Shown here: piece after piece, positions 10,828-25,104 of the stretch
How the letters are laid out: every line of letters begins with the position of its first letter
How positions within the stretch are numbered: the first letter of the stretch is position 1
Assembly: GCA_035502095.1 (NCBI GenBank)
Contig: DATJUX010000040.1
Location: forward strand, 124,001-188,000
Length of the DNA: 64,000 nt
Direction: 5' to 3'
Source: JAKANT01 sp035502095
GTDB taxonomy: Bacteria; Pseudomonadota; Gammaproteobacteria; Burkholderiales; Burkholderiaceae_F
Position numbers and translations under genes: made by a program
The notes under the pieces: generated by a model
Told to the model about the DNA's origin: nothing
The model's input: only the letters and a program-made list of their open reading frames with translations
Databases searched by the model: none

Positions 10828-11544
10828 TCAGACGTGCACCAGCGTGCCCTCGTCCTCGCCGAGGACGACGCGCTTGAGCGCCCCGGGTTTCATGATGTCG
10901 AACACCTTGATCGGCAGTTTCTGGTCGCGACAGAGGGCAAACGCGGTTGCGTCCATGATCTGCAGCTTGCGATTCAGCGCCTCGTCGAAGGTCAGACGAC
11001 TGTAGCGGGTCGCGCTCGGGTCGCGCTTGGGATCGGCCGTGTAAACGCCGTCGACCTTGGTCGCCTTCAGCACGATCTGGGCGCCGACCTCCGACCCGCG
11101 CAGCGCCGCCGCCGTATCGGTGGTGAAGAATGGATTGCCGGTGCCGGCGGCGAAGATGACGACCTTGCCCTCTTCCAGGTAGCGCATGGCCTTGGGACGG
11201 ATGTAGGGCTCGACCACCTGTTCGATGTTAAGCGCCGACTGCACGCGCGCCTCGATGCCGGCCCGGCGCATCGCGTCCTGCAGCGCCATCGCGTTCATGA
11301 TGGTCGCCATCATGCCCATGTAGTCGGCCGTCGCACGATCCATGCCGGAAGCGCCCAACGCCACGCCGCGGAAGATGTTGCCGCCACCGATGACGATGGC
11401 CATCTCGACGCCGAGCTTCACGACCTCGCCGATGTCGCGCACCATCGCCTCGATGGTGTCCTTGTTGATGCCGAAGGCGTCGTCACCCATCAGGGCTTCG
11501 CCCGACAGCTTGAGCAGGACGCGCCGGAAGGCCGGACCAGCCAT
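10828..11544 (-). CDS. pyrH: UMP kinase
   Basis: Phosphorylates UMP to UDP with ATP; hexameric bacterial type of the amino-acid kinase fold, regulated by GTP and UTP. The 238-residue protein starts [15 protein letters not shown] and contains the glycine-rich loops [10 protein letters not shown] and [19 protein letters not shown]. The upstream tsf stop codon is part of the ribosome-binding region (TGAGGAACCGCC before ATG), so tsf and pyrH are coupled. Confidence 0.96.
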   Translation of the reverse strand: MAGPAFRRVLLKLSGEALMGDDAFGINKDTIEAMVRDIGEVVKLGVEMAIVIGGGNIFRGVALGASGMDRATADYMGMMATIMNAMALQDAMRRAGIEARVQSALNIEQVVEPYIRPKAMRYLEEGKVVIFAAGTGNPFFTTDTAAALRGSEVGAQIVLKATKVDGVYTADPKRDPSATRYSRLTFDEALNRKLQIMDATAFALCRDQKLPIKVFDIMKPGALKRVVLGEDEGTLVHV

Positions 11545-11556
11545 GGCGGCGGTTCC

Positions 11557-12468
<912 letters not shown>

Positions 12469-12497
12469 ACGCTGCTCCAGTTCCAAATCTTCCGCAC

Positions 12498-12518
12498 AAA
12501 AAGGGGGCTTGCGCCCCC
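12498..12518 (-). terminator. rpsB-tsf intercistronic attenuator
   Basis: On the minus strand a perfect 6-bp stem GGGGGC/GCCCCC (12518-12513 with 12508-12503) closes a GCAA loop and is followed by five T (12502-12498). This is a rho-independent terminator shape sited in the 100-base gap between rpsB and tsf. As both genes are needed, it probably works as a partial terminator that lowers tsf and downstream expression relative to rpsB. Confidence 0.8.
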
Positions 12519-12568
12519 TGCCCGGTCTTGCGCCGGTGCCCGCGCCTCGCGCGGGCCGACCGGCCGGA

Positions 12569-13318
12569 TCAGGCCGCCTGTTCTTCCTCGTTGACCTCGA
12601 CGAATTCTCCGGTGGCCGCGTTGACGACGCCTTGTAACGCCTGGGCCTTGCCTTCGAGCACCGCGTCGGCGACGCCGCGCGCATAGAGGCGCACCGCGCG
12701 GCTCGAGTCGTCGTTGCCGGGGATGACGTAGGCGATGCCGTCCGGCGAGTGATTCGTGTCGACCACGCCGATCACCGGAATGCCGAGCTTCTGCGCCTCG
12801 GCGACGGCGATCTTGTGGTAGCCCACGTCGATCACGAACAGCGCATCGGGCAACGCATTCATCTCCTTGATGCCGCCGATCGCCTTGTTGAGCTTGTCGA
12901 CCTCGCGCTGGAACGTCAGTGCTTCTTTCTTCGACATCCGCTCCAGTCCGCCGGCCTCGATCGTCTGCTCCATTTCCTTCAGGCGCCGGATCGAGGTCTT
13001 GATGGTCTTGAAGTTGGTGAGCATGCCGCCCAGCCAGCGTTGCTCGACGAAAGGCTGCCCGCAGCGGCGTGCCTCTTCGACGATGGTGTCGCGCGCCTGG
13101 CGCTTCGTGCCGACGAACAGCACGGTGCCCCGGTTCGCGGCCAACTGGCGCGCGAACTTCGCGCTCTCGAGGAAGTTCTCGAGCGTGCGCTCGAGGTTGA
13201 TGATGTGGATGCGGTTGCGATGTCCGAAGATGTACGGAGCCATCTTCGGGTTCCAGAAGCGGGTCTGGTGTCCAAAATGGACACCCGCCTCCAGCATTTG
13301 ACGCATGGTGACGGACAT
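12569..13318 (-). CDS. rpsB: 30S ribosomal protein S2
   Basis: Small-subunit ribosomal protein needed for S1 docking and translation initiation. The 249-residue protein opens [20 protein letters not shown] and contains FIFGHRN-type and LFVGTKRQA motifs typical of S2. ATG 13318 is preceded by AGGAG at seven bases; an in-frame start nine codons upstream has no such site. First gene of the long minus-strand operon, with its own sigma70-like promoter and a leader of about 165 bases. Confidence 0.96.
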   Translation of the reverse strand: MSVTMRQMLEAGVHFGHQTRFWNPKMAPYIFGHRNRIHIINLERTLENFLESAKFARQLAANRGTVLFVGTKRQARDTIVEEARRCGQPFVEQRWLGGMLTNFKTIKTSIRRLKEMEQTIEAGGLERMSKKEALTFQREVDKLNKAIGGIKEMNALPDALFVIDVGYHKIAVAEAQKLGIPVIGVVDTNHSPDGIAYVIPGNDDSSRAVRLYARGVADAVLEGKAQALQGVVNAATGEFVEVNEEEQAA

Positions 13319-13436
13319 TCGAACTCCTGCCAAGGTTGGGTCCAACGCCGCGTCTGGCCCGATTCATCCATCGCGGGATGGGTCAGGCACCCTGGTTACG
13401 CGGCGCGCGATTTCCCTCTTTGCTCCATGGTGCATC

Positions 13437-13462
13437 GGGTTGAAGCCTTGGGTTGAAGCCTT
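13437..13462. repeat. 13-bp perfect tandem repeat in the rpsB leader
   Basis: The unit GGGTTGAAGCCTT occurs twice head to tail with no mismatch, and the pair is bracketed by GCATC (13432-13436) and its inverted copy GATGC (13463-13467). In the rpsB transcript this would put two AAGGCTTCAACCC units inside a short closing stem near the 5' end of the leader. Function unknown; r-protein autoregulation is a possibility. Confidence 0.75.
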
Positions 13463-13493
13463 GATGCGCAGGCGCAATTGCGGGTAGCCGATT

Positions 13494-13523
13494 ATTATAG
13501 GCGACGCGCCAACTCCACCTCAA
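13494..13523 (-). promoter_or_regulatory. Sigma70-like promoter for rpsB
   Basis: On the minus strand a TTGAGG box (13523-13518) is followed by an 18-base spacer and a perfect TATAAT (13499-13494). Transcription would start near 13487, giving an rpsB leader of about 165 bases. The same AT-rich patch lies 45 bases before map, so it may also contribute to plus-strand transcription, but no comparable box pair was seen on that strand. Confidence 0.72.
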
Positions 13524-13543
13524 GCCGACCCGGAATTCGCCGC

Positions 13544-14374
13544 ATGCCTGCCGTCCTGAAATCCGCCGCCGACATCGCCGGCATGCGCGTCGCGGGCCGC
13601 CTGGCAGCGGAGGTGCTCGACTTCATCACGCCCCACGTCAGGGCAGGCGTCACGACCGGCGAGCTGGACCGCCTCTGCCACGACTACATGGTGAATGTGC
13701 AGGGGACCGTGCCGGCGCCGCTGAACTACGCGCCGCCGGGGTACCGGCCATATCCGAAGTCCATCTGCACGTCCGTCAATCACCAGGTGTGCCACGGCAT
13801 CCCGGGCGACCGCCTGCTCAAGAACGGCGACATCGTCAACATCGACGTCACCGTCATCAAGGACGGCTATCACGGCGACACCAGCCGCATGTTCTACGTC
13901 GGCGAACCGTCGATCGCCGCGCGCCGCCTGTGCGAGGTCACCTACGACTGCATGTGGCTCGGCATCGCCCAGGTCAGGCCGGGCGCGCATCTCGGCGACA
14001 TCGGCCACGCGATCCAGACCCATGCCGAGAAGCACGGCTACAGCGTCGTGCGCGAATTTTGCGGCCATGGCATCGGTCGCAAGTTCCACGAGGAACCGCA
14101 GATCCTGCATTACGGCAAGCCCGGCACGCTCGATGCGCTCGTGCCCGGCATGACGTTCACGATCGAACCGATGATCAATGCCGGCCGGCGCGATATCCGC
14201 GAGCTTGCCGATGGCTGGACCATCGTCACCAAGGACCACAGCCTGTCGGCACAATGGGAACACACCATCCTCGTCACCGAGTCGGGTTTCGATGTGCTGA
14301 CCGAGTCGGCGGGGACACCTGCCCGGCCTGCGCTCGTCGAGGCGGCTCTGGCCTCCTCTCTCGCGACGGGCTGA
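13544..14374 (+). CDS. map: Type I methionine aminopeptidase
   Basis: Removes the N-terminal Met from nascent proteins after deformylation. The 276-residue protein starts MPAVLKSAADIAGMR. The five metal ligands are recognisable: the two Asp in IVNIDVTVI and GYHGDTSRMF, the His in EFCGHGIGRKFHEEP, and the Glu residues in TFTIEPMINAG and SAQWEHTILVT. Divergent from rpsB and followed after four bases by glnD; def, whose product acts just before it, lies on the other side of glnD. Confidence 0.95.
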   Translation: MPAVLKSAADIAGMRVAGRLAAEVLDFITPHVRAGVTTGELDRLCHDYMVNVQGTVPAPLNYAPPGYRPYPKSICTSVNHQVCHGIPGDRLLKNGDIVNIDVTVIKDGYHGDTSRMFYVGEPSIAARRLCEVTYDCMWLGIAQVRPGAHLGDIGHAIQTHAEKHGYSVVREFCGHGIGRKFHEEPQILHYGKPGTLDALVPGMTFTIEPMINAGRRDIRELADGWTIVTKDHSLSAQWEHTILVTESGFDVLTESAGTPARPALVEAALASSLATG

Positions 14375-14378
14375 CTCG

Positions 14379-16934
14379 ATGAACGACCTCGGCCTCGCGC
14401 TCCGTCACGAGTTGCGGGCCGAACGCGACGCGCTGATCGGCGCCTTCTGCAACGGCGGCGCCGTGCGTGCGTTGCTGCATGGGCTGAGCGACAGCACCGA
14501 TCGTCTCCTGCGCCAGGTGGTGCGCAGGCGCGGACTGCAGGACGCGGTCGCGGTCATCGCCGTTGGCGGCTACGGACGTGGCGCGCTGTTCCCGCACTCC
14601 GACGTCGACATCCTGATCCTGCATGGCGCCGACCTGACTTCCGAGCAGAGCGCACAGGTCGAGAACCTGATCGGGCAGCTCTGGGATCTCGGCCTGCACG
14701 TCGGGCACAGCGTGCGCACCGTCGAGGAGTGTCGCGACGAAGCGCGGCGCGACGTCACCGTCCTCACGTCGATGCTCGAATCGCGCCTCGTCATCGGCCC
14801 GCGCCGGCTGTATCGCGAGTTCGACGCCGCCATCGTCGAGGTGCTCGACTCCCCGGCGTTCTTCCAGGCCAAGCTGCTCGAGCAGCAGCAGCGCCACACC
14901 AAGTTCCAGGACACGCCGTACAGCCTGGAGCCCAACTGCAAGGAGAGTCCGGGCGGCCTGCGCGACCTGCAGGTGCTGCTCTGGGTGGCGCGCGCGGCGG
15001 GGTTCGGCGTCAGCTGGAAAGGGCTGCAGAAGCGGAACCTGCTGACACCCGACGAGTGCCGGATGCTGATCGCGAAGGAACGAGTGATCGAGCGCATCCG
15101 CGCGCACCTGCATATCGTCGCCGGCAGGCGCGAGGACCGGCTCCTGTTCGACGTGCAAAGCGCCGTGGCCGACGCGCTCGGCACCAAGCCCACGGCCGCG
15201 CGCCTGGCGAGCGAAGTCCTGATGCAGCAGTACTACCTCGCCGCCAAGGCGGTGACCCAGCTCAACACGATCATCCTGCTCAACATCGAGGCGCGCCTAT
15301 TTCCGCGCGGCAACGAGCCGCGCGCGGTGCTCGACGAGACCTTTTTCGCGCGCCACGAGCTGCTCGACATCGACGATGACGACGCCTTGCATCGCGACCC
15401 CAATGGATACCTGCGCGCATTCCTCGTCCTCCAGCAGCATCCCGAACTGAAGGGCATGGCGCCGCGGCTGCTGCGCGCGCTCTGGCATGGGCGGTTTCGC
15501 ATCGACCGCGCCTTCCGCCGCTGCGCGCGCAACCGCGAGACCTTCATCGCCATCCTGCAGCAGCCGCGCGGCATCGTGCACGGGCTGCGGCGGATGAACC
15601 AGTGGTCGGTGCTCGGCCGGTACCTCCCGGTGTTCCGGCGCATCGTCGGCCAGATGCAACACGACCTGTTCCACGCGTACACGGTCGACCAGCACATCCT
15701 GATGGTGGTGCGCAACCTGCGGCGCTTCTCGATGGCCGAATACGCGCACGAATATCCGCTCTGCAGCCAGCTGATCGCGGACTTCGACCGCCACTGGCTG
15801 CTCTATGTCGCGGCCTTGTTCCACGACATCGCCAAGGGCCGCGGCGGCGATCACAGCCGGCTCGGCATGCGTGACGCACTGGTGTTCTGCCGCCAGCACA
15901 ACCTGGAGGACGAGGACACGCAACTCGTGTGCTGGCTCGTCGAGGATCACCTGACGATGTCGCAGGTGGCGCAGAAGCAGGACATCGCCGACCCGGACGT
16001 GATCCGCCGTTTTGCGCGCCTGGTGGAGACCGACCGCCGGCTCGTCGCGCTTTACCTGTTGACGGTGGCCGATATCCGCGGAACCAGTCCGAAGGTCTGG
16101 AACGCCTGGAAGGGCAAGCTGCTCGAGGATCTCTTTTACCGCACCCGCCGGCTGCTCGGCGGCGAGGAGGTCGGCCCGAACGCGGAGCTCGAGCAGCGCA
16201 AGCGCGAGGCGCTGCGCGTGCTGCGCCTGTACGGCGTATCGCAGCACTCCCACGAGCCGCTCTGGTCCGAACTCGACGTTGTCTACTTCCTGCGCCACAC
16301 CGCACAGGACATCGCCTGGCACACGCGCTCGCTGCTGGCGCACGTGCGCACGGCGAATCCGATCGTTCGCACCCGGCTTTCGCAAGGTGGCGAGGGGGTC
16401 GAAGTGATGGTCTACGTGGCCGACCAGAAGGATCTGTTCGCCCGCGTCTGCGGTTACTTCAACAGCCGCATGCTGAGCATCCTCGATGCGAAGATCCATA
16501 CCACCCGGCACGGGTACGCTCTCGACAGCTTCGTCGTCACCGACAATGGCCGCGCGCCGCACTACCGCGAACTGCTGGCGCGCATCGAGCAGGAGCTCAC
16601 GCGGTGGATCGCGGACGTGACGGCACTCCCGCCGCCCGCGCACGGCCGGTTGTCGCGCCACTCGCGCCACTTCCCGGTCGCGCCGTCCGTGGCGCTGCAG
16701 CCGGACGAACGCGGGCGCCACTACCTGCTCTCGATCACCGCAACCGACCGCGTGGGCCTGTTGTATTCGGTGGCGCGGGTGCTCGCCCAGCACGACGTGA
16801 ACGTGCATACGGCGAAGATCCTGACCCTGGGCGAGCGGGTGGAAGACGTGTTCCTCATCGACGGCAGCACGCTCGCGCAGCCGCGCGAACAGCTGCAACT
16901 CGAAGGCGACCTGCTGGCGGTGCTTGCGCCGTAG
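14379..16934 (+). CDS. glnD: PII uridylyltransferase/uridylyl-removing enzyme
   Basis: Nitrogen sensor that uridylylates PII proteins when glutamine is low and removes UMP when it is high. The 851-residue protein has an N-terminal nucleotidyltransferase domain (GGYGRGALFPHSDVDILIL near residue 66), a central HD hydrolase domain (DQHILMVV, then LFHDIAKGRGGDH near 485), and two C-terminal ACT domains that bind glutamine (EVMVYVADQKDLFARV and LLSITATDRVGLLYSV). All domains look intact. Convergent with def, 20 bases away. Confidence 0.96.
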   Translation: MNDLGLALRHELRAERDALIGAFCNGGAVRALLHGLSDSTDRLLRQVVRRRGLQDAVAVIAVGGYGRGALFPHSDVDILILHGADLTSEQSAQVENLIGQLWDLGLHVGHSVRTVEECRDEARRDVTVLTSMLESRLVIGPRRLYREFDAAIVEVLDSPAFFQAKLLEQQQRHTKFQDTPYSLEPNCKESPGGLRDLQVLLWVARAAGFGVSWKGLQKRNLLTPDECRMLIAKERVIERIRAHLHIVAGRREDRLLFDVQSAVADALGTKPTAARLASEVLMQQYYLAAKAVTQLNTIILLNIEARLFPRGNEPRAVLDETFFARHELLDIDDDDALHRDPNGYLRAFLVLQQHPELKGMAPRLLRALWHGRFRIDRAFRRCARNRETFIAILQQPRGIVHGLRRMNQWSVLGRYLPVFRRIVGQMQHDLFHAYTVDQHILMVVRNLRRFSMAEYAHEYPLCSQLIADFDRHWLLYVAALFHDIAKGRGGDHSRLGMRDALVFCRQHNLEDEDTQLVCWLVEDHLTMSQVAQKQDIADPDVIRRFARLVETDRRLVALYLLTVADIRGTSPKVWNAWKGKLLEDLFYRTRRLLGGEEVGPNAELEQRKREALRVLRLYGVSQHSHEPLWSELDVVYFLRHTAQDIAWHTRSLLAHVRTANPIVRTRLSQGGEGVEVMVYVADQKDLFARVCGYFNSRMLSILDAKIHTTRHGYALDSFVVTDNGRAPHYRELLARIEQELTRWIADVTALPPPAHGRLSRHSRHFPVAPSVALQPDERGRHYLLSITATDRVGLLYSVARVLAQHDVNVHTAKILTLGERVEDVFLIDGSTLAQPREQLQLEGDLLAVLAP

Positions 16935-16954
16935 CCGCACCTGCGGCGCGCCGC

Positions 16955-17497
16955 TCAGTCGTCGGCGGCGACTAGGCCCGGGAACAGCACGTCGGTGAAA
17001 CCGAAGCGCGAAAAGTCCCGCACGCGCATGGGATAAAGAATCCCGTCCAGGTGATCGCACTCGTGCTGCACGACGCGGGCGTGGAATCCCTCGACGATGC
17101 GATCGATCGTGTTGCCGTGCGCATCGAGCCCGGCATAGCGCAGGCGTCGATAGCGCGGCACCACGGCCCGCAGGCCCGGGACCGACAGGCATCCCTCCCA
17201 GCCCTCCTCCATCTCCTCGGAGAGGGGCGCGAGCACCGGGTTGATGAGCACGGTGCTGGGTACCGGATCCTCGTCGGGATACCGTGGGTTGCGTGCGGTC
17301 GGATCGTCGGTGCCGAAGATCACCACGCGCAGCGCCACGCCGATCTGCGGCGCCGCCAGTCCGGCGCCGTTGGCGGCGCGCATGGTGTCGAACATGTCGA
17401 CCAGAAGCTCCTCGATACCCGCGCTTTCGAAGTCGCGCACCGGTTCCGACACGCGCAGCAGGCGCGGATCTCCCATGCGCAGGATCTCGCGCACCAT
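16955..17497 (-). CDS. def: Peptide deformylase
   Basis: Removes the formyl group from initiator Met. The 180-residue protein carries all three active-site motifs: [18 protein letters not shown] (metal Cys) and QHECDHLDG (two metal His and the catalytic Glu). The GCLSVPG form fits Proteobacterial enzymes. It lies 27 bases downstream of mtnP on the same strand. Confidence 0.95.
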   Translation of the reverse strand: MVREILRMGDPRLLRVSEPVRDFESAGIEELLVDMFDTMRAANGAGLAAPQIGVALRVVIFGTDDPTARNPRYPDEDPVPSTVLINPVLAPLSEEMEEGWEGCLSVPGLRAVVPRYRRLRYAGLDAHGNTIDRIVEGFHARVVQHECDHLDGILYPMRVRDFSRFGFTDVLFPGLVAADD

Positions 17498-17524
17498 CTC
17501 AGGTCCTCGCCAGGCGCCGGGGCG

Positions 17525-18268
17525 TCATGCATTGCCTCCGAGCAATGCTTCGAGAATGCGCACGGCGCGCACGACTGTCGCCCGCATCACCGCCTCGAGC
17601 TGATCGAGCTGGATCGCCTGCCTGCTCGTTCCGCGGCCCGCGGCGTGGTTCACCACCACGCCCAGGGTCGCGTAGTCGAGGCCCGCCTCGCGTGCAAGTA
17701 CCGCCTCGGGCATGCCGGTCATGCCGACGATTTCGCCGCCGTCGCGTGCGATGCGCTCGATCTCGGCCGCCGTCTCGAGGCGCGGGCCCTGCGTGCAGGC
17801 ATAGACCGCGCCATCGATCAGCGGCTCGCCGCAGGAGAACGCCGCGCGCAGCAGGTCGGCGCGCAGGCGCTCGGCGTAGGGATGCGTGAAGTCGGCATGA
17901 GTGACGGGCACGTCGGGGCCCTCGAAGAACGTCGCCTTGCGACTGTGCGTGTAGTCGATGATCTGGTGCGGCAGCACGAGTGCGCCGGGTCCGAGGTCGT
18001 CGCGAATGCCGCCCACGGTGGCGACGCCGACCACGCCTTCGACCTTGAGGTCCTTGAGCACCCAGATGTTGGCGCGGTAGTTGATGTCGTGCGGGGCGAT
18101 CGTATGTCCGTAGCCGTGCCGGGCGAGGAACACCACCTCCTGCCCGGCCAGATGGCCGAACGTGAGCGCACCGGAGGGTTCGCCGTAGGGCGTACGCATC
18201 ACCATGCGCCGTGGCCGGTCGAGCGCCGACAATTTTGCCAGGCCGCTGCCGCCGATGATCGCGTACAT
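17525..18268 (-). CDS. mtnP: MTA/MTI-type purine nucleoside phosphorylase
   Basis: Phosphorolysis of S-methyl-5'-thioadenosine or S-methyl-5'-thioinosine in methionine salvage and polyamine by-product recycling. The 247-residue protein has the phosphate loop GGSGLAKL and the RHGYGHTIAPHDINYRAN region of the MTAP family. In human MTAP an Asp pair reads the adenine amino group; by eye the matching segment here is VVNHAAGRG, without those Asp. This resembles the 6-oxopurine (MTI) phosphorylase of Pseudomonas, so MTI may be the true substrate. One base separates its ATG from the ligA stop. Confidence 0.85.
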   Translation of the reverse strand: MYAIIGGSGLAKLSALDRPRRMVMRTPYGEPSGALTFGHLAGQEVVFLARHGYGHTIAPHDINYRANIWVLKDLKVEGVVGVATVGGIRDDLGPGALVLPHQIIDYTHSRKATFFEGPDVPVTHADFTHPYAERLRADLLRAAFSCGEPLIDGAVYACTQGPRLETAAEIERIARDGGEIVGMTGMPEAVLAREAGLDYATLGVVVNHAAGRGTSRQAIQLDQLEAVMRATVVRAVRILEALLGGNA

Positions 18269-18269
18269 C

Positions 18270-21402
<3,133 letters not shown>

Positions 21403-21415
21403 GGCGGGCAACCGC

Positions 21416-24400
21416 TCAGGCGGCTTCGGCCGCGAGCCGCGTGGCGCTGTCGATGTCGACGGCGACGATGCGCGAGACGCCCTGCTCCTGCATCGTCACG
21501 CCGACCAGCTGTTCCGCCATCTCCATCGCGATCTTGTTGTGCGTGATGAAAAGGAACTGCGTTCCGGCGGTCATGGAGCGTACGAGCGCACAGAAACGCT
21601 CGGTGTTGGCGTCGTCCAGCGGCGCGTCGACCTCGTCGAGCAGGCAGAACGGCGCCGGATTGAGCTTGAACAGCGCAAACACCAGCGCCGTCGCCGTCAG
21701 CGCCTTTTCGCCGCCGGAGAGCAGGTGGATCGTGCTATTGCGCTTGCCCGGCGGCTGCGCCATCACCTGGACGCCGGCGTCGAGGATTTCGCCGCCCGTC
21801 ATGAGCAGACCTGCCTCGCCGCCGCCAAAGAGGCGCGGAAACAGCGCGCCGAACTGTTCGTTGACCCGGTCGAACGTCTGCTGCAGCATTTCGCGCGTCT
21901 CGCGGTCGATGCGGCGGATCGCGTCCTCCAGCGTCGCGATGGCTGCCTTCAGGTCGGCCGACTGGGCGTCGAGGTAGGCGCGGCGCTCGCTCGAAGCCTG
22001 CAGTTCCTCCAGCGCCGCGAGATTGACGGCGCCGAGGTCGGCGATCTGCCCGGCGAGGCGCGTGATTTCGCCCTGCAGAGAGGCGGCGCGCACACCTTCT
22101 TCGAGGCGCACGCTCAACGCGACTTCGTCGGCTTTCGCCTCGACAAGCAGCTGCGCAAACTGTTCGACGCCCAGGCGCGCGGCCTGTTCCTTGAGCTGCA
22201 GCTCGGTGATCCGCTCGCGACGCGGCTGCACGTCGCGCTCCAGCACGAGCCGCTGCTCGTCGAGCGCGCGCACCTGCTGCGCGAGCTCGTCGAGCCGGCT
22301 GCGCTCCTCGCGCAGCTTCTCTTCGGCCGCGCTGCGCTGGGCGAGCCAGTCATCGAGGCCGCCGCGGGCGGCCGAGTCGTCGAGCTTCGCAAGTTCGAGC
22401 TGAGCCGCATCGATGTCGCCGGCGAGGCGCGCGGCGTCCCCGCGCGCGACCTCGATTGCGTGCTCGATGTCCGTCGCACGGGTAGCGGCCGCGGCAAGCT
22501 CGTAGCCGGCACGCTGACGCTCCGTTGCCAGGCGCTGCTGTTCGTCGCGCGCGGCGCGCTGGCGCGCATCGGCCTCCTCGTAGGCTGTGCGCGCGGCTTC
22601 GAGCGCCTGCTGGCGCTCCGCCAGCAACTGGTCGAGGTCCTGGAATCGCGTGTCCAGCACCTCCCGCTGCGCCTCGAGCTCGCGTTCGTGCGCCCGCACC
22701 TCGCGCAGTTCGTCCTCGATCTGCCCGCTGCGATGCCTGACCCGCTCGACCAGCTCACCCAGGCGCACGGATTCCAGCTGCACGGCATGCAGCTGGGCAC
22801 GCAGGCGCTCCGTCTCCTGCGCCTCGCGCTGCAACGACTCCTGGCCGGCACGCAGGTCGGCATCCGCACGCGCCAGCGCTGCGGTCTGCTGCTCGAGCAG
22901 CAGTCTCTGCGCGCGCGTCTCCTTGTCGAGGCTCTCGATCTCCTGGCGGCGCGCCAGCAGACCGGCCTTGCGGTCGTCAGGCGCATAGAAGCGCACGGCG
23001 TGGCGGGTGACGCGGTGGCCCGCCCGCACCACGAACTGGCCGCCCGCGGGAAGCTGGTCTCGCGTCGCAAATGCCTGGGCCAGGTCGTCGGCGCAATACA
23101 CGCCGGCGAGCCAGTCGCCGAGCACCGCGGCCAACGCTGCATCGTGGCCGCGCACCCGCTCGGAGAGTCGCACGTGGCTGGTCGCGGCGAGGGCCTCGCG
23201 CGCGACCGCACCCGACGTCGAATAAAACGCGACCCGGGCCGGCGGAGCGTCGCCGGCCAGCCCGGCCAGCGTTTCCAGTCGCCCCACCTCGATCGCTTCG
23301 ACCCGCTCGCGCAGCAGCGCCTCGACGGCCACTTCCCAGCCGGGCTCGACCACGAGGCGCCTGAACAGGCGCGGAAGGCTGTCAAGACCCTGCTTGTTGA
23401 GCCACGGGTCGAGCCGGGCATCGGCTTCGACGTTGGCCTGCAGCTCGCGCAGCGCCGACTGCCGCGCTTCGAGGCGGGCGAGCGCATCGGTCTCGCGCGT
23501 CCGTGCCTCCAGCGCGGCGTTGCGCGCCTGCTGCAGCTCCGTCAAGCGCGCTTCGGCGGCCTGCTTGCGGCCCTCGCAGGCCGCGAGCTGCTGCGCCAGC
23601 CGCTGCGCCTCGGCGCGTAGCGCAGCGAGCTTGTCCTCGTCCGGAGCGCCCAGGTGACCCTGCTCTTCCGCGAGGCGCTCGCGGCGCTGGCGCAAGGCAC
23701 CGACCTGGCGATCCACGGCACGCTGCTCGACGCCGATGGAATCGATCGACTGTTCCGCCAGCGCCGACTCGGCCCGGGCGGCTTCCATCGCCTCGCGCAT
23801 CGCGCGATACGCGTCTTCGAGCGCCGGCAGCGTTGCCGCGTGCGCCTCGGCATGACGACCGGCTTCGGCAACCTGCTGCTGCAAGGCGTCGATCTGTCGC
23901 TTCAGTTCCTCCGCGCGCATCTCGAGCGCCTCGCGCTCCTGCACGCGGCGCTGCCGCGTTGCCGCCAGCGTCTCGACCTGGGCGGCGAGGCGGCCGCGGC
24001 TTTCGAGAATCATGCGGATCTCGGCCTCGAGGCGGCCGATCTCCGCGTTGATCTGCATCACCCGCCCATGCACCTCATGCGCCGCGTCGGACTCGGCGAA
24101 GTGCGCGCTGCGCGCATCCTCGAGGCGGCGTTCGACCGCGCGTTGCTCCGCGATGTGCCGCTCCAGTTCGACGTTGTGCCGATCGATTTCGCGCGCGATG
24201 CGCTCCTGCTCGACGGCGGCATCGCGCTTGCGGGTCAGCCACAGCAGCTGCTGCTGTTCGTCGTGGCGCGCCTCGAGATCGCGGAACCTGCGCGCCACCT
24301 CGGCCTGCTGCGTGAGGCGCTCGACCTGCGTCTCCAGTTCGCGCAGGATGTCTTCGACGCGTGTCAGGTTGTCGCGGGTGTCGGCGAGGCGGTTCTCCGT

Positions 24401-24937
24401 TTCGCGCCGGCGTTCCTTGTACTTCGAGACACCGGCCGCCTCCTCGAGGAACACGCGCAACTCTTCCGGCCGCGCCTCGATGATCCGCGTGATCATGCCC
24501 TGGCCGATGATGGCGTAGGCGCGCGGCCCCAAGCCCGTGCCGAGGAAGATGTCCTGAACATCGCGCCGCCGCACGGTCTGATTGTTGATGTAGTAGCTCG
24601 ATGCGCCGTCACGCGTCAGCACCCGCTTGACCGAGATCTCGGCGAACGTGCCCCATTCGCCGCCGATGCGACCTTCGCTGTTGTCGAAGACCAGCTCGAC
24701 ACTGGCGCGGCCGCCCGGCTTGCGGTTGGCCGACCCGTTGAAGATCACGTCCTGCATCGATTCGCCGCGCAACTCGGCGGCCTTGGACTCGCCGAGTACC
24801 CAGCGCACGGCATCGATGACGTTGGATTTGCCGCAGCCGTTCGGCCCCACGACGCCGACCAGGCTGCCGGGGACATCGATGTGAGTGGGATCGACAAACG
24901 ACTTGAAACCGGCGAGTTTGATCTGCCGCAAGCGCAC
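21416..24937 (-). CDS. smc: Chromosome partition protein SMC
   Basis: Condensin ATPase that organises and segregates the chromosome. The 1173-residue protein has the N-terminal Walker [10 protein letters not shown] near residue 32, two long coiled coils, a hinge near residues 520-640, and a C-terminal head with signature [11 protein letters not shown] and Walker [15 protein letters not shown]. The start is set at GTG 24937, giving the standard opening [18 protein letters not shown], with GGAAAG upstream; an upstream start adds 18 non-conserved residues. No scpA or scpB is nearby. Confidence 0.95.
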   Translation of the reverse strand: MRLRQIKLAGFKSFVDPTHIDVPGSLVGVVGPNGCGKSNVIDAVRWVLGESKAAELRGESMQDVIFNGSANRKPGGRASVELVFDNSEGRIGGEWGTFAEISVKRVLTRDGASSYYINNQTVRRRDVQDIFLGTGLGPRAYAIIGQGMITRIIEARPEELRVFLEEAAGVSKYKERRRETENRLADTRDNLTRVEDILRELETQVERLTQQAEVARRFRDLEARHDEQQQLLWLTRKRDAAVEQERIAREIDRHNVELERHIAEQRAVERRLEDARSAHFAESDAAHEVHGRVMQINAEIGRLEAEIRMILESRGRLAAQVETLAATRQRRVQEREALEMRAEELKRQIDALQQQVAEAGRHAEAHAATLPALEDAYRAMREAMEAARAESALAEQSIDSIGVEQRAVDRQVGALRQRRERLAEEQGHLGAPDEDKLAALRAEAQRLAQQLAACEGRKQAAEARLTELQQARNAALEARTRETDALARLEARQSALRELQANVEADARLDPWLNKQGLDSLPRLFRRLVVEPGWEVAVEALLRERVEAIEVGRLETLAGLAGDAPPARVAFYSTSGAVAREALAATSHVRLSERVRGHDAALAAVLGDWLAGVYCADDLAQAFATRDQLPAGGQFVVRAGHRVTRHAVRFYAPDDRKAGLLARRQEIESLDKETRAQRLLLEQQTAALARADADLRAGQESLQREAQETERLRAQLHAVQLESVRLGELVERVRHRSGQIEDELREVRAHERELEAQREVLDTRFQDLDQLLAERQQALEAARTAYEEADARQRAARDEQQRLATERQRAGYELAAAATRATDIEHAIEVARGDAARLAGDIDAAQLELAKLDDSAARGGLDDWLAQRSAAEEKLREERSRLDELAQQVRALDEQRLVLERDVQPRRERITELQLKEQAARLGVEQFAQLLVEAKADEVALSVRLEEGVRAASLQGEITRLAGQIADLGAVNLAALEELQASSERRAYLDAQSADLKAAIATLEDAIRRIDRETREMLQQTFDRVNEQFGALFPRLFGGGEAGLLMTGGEILDAGVQVMAQPPGKRNSTIHLLSGGEKALTATALVFALFKLNPAPFCLLDEVDAPLDDANTERFCALVRSMTAGTQFLFITHNKIAMEMAEQLVGVTMQEQGVSRIVAVDIDSATRLAAEAA

Positions 24938-25010
24938 GTTGCTTTCCGGAGTTTTTTGATCGGCGCGGCGCAGAACGCGCTGCACGGCCAAATGAATGCG
25001 AATCGATTTC

Positions 25011-25016
25011 TATAAT
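25011..25016 (+). promoter_or_regulatory. Candidate -10 element upstream of queF
   Basis: A perfect TATAAT sits in an AT-rich patch of the 167-base divergent region between smc and queF, 88 bases before the queF ATG. No good -35 box was found 16-18 bases upstream, so the promoter is only tentative. The patch (TATAATAAAC) could equally serve smc on the other strand. Confidence 0.4.
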
Positions 25017-25104
25017 AAACGTTCATCCGTCTCGACGGCCGCCGCGCGTCGAAGGCTTACCCGATTCACGGCTGCCGGCCCGGCAGCCCACCCTGGTCGC
25101 GCCG

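Noticed and set aside
14274..17192. Long minus-strand frames opposite glnD
   Set aside because: Compositionally biased shadows of the clearly homologous glnD coding sequence.
17529..17548. Inverted repeat GCATTGC/GCAATGC at the end of mtnP
   Set aside because: It lies inside coding sequence with no T-run on either strand, so terminator use is not supported.
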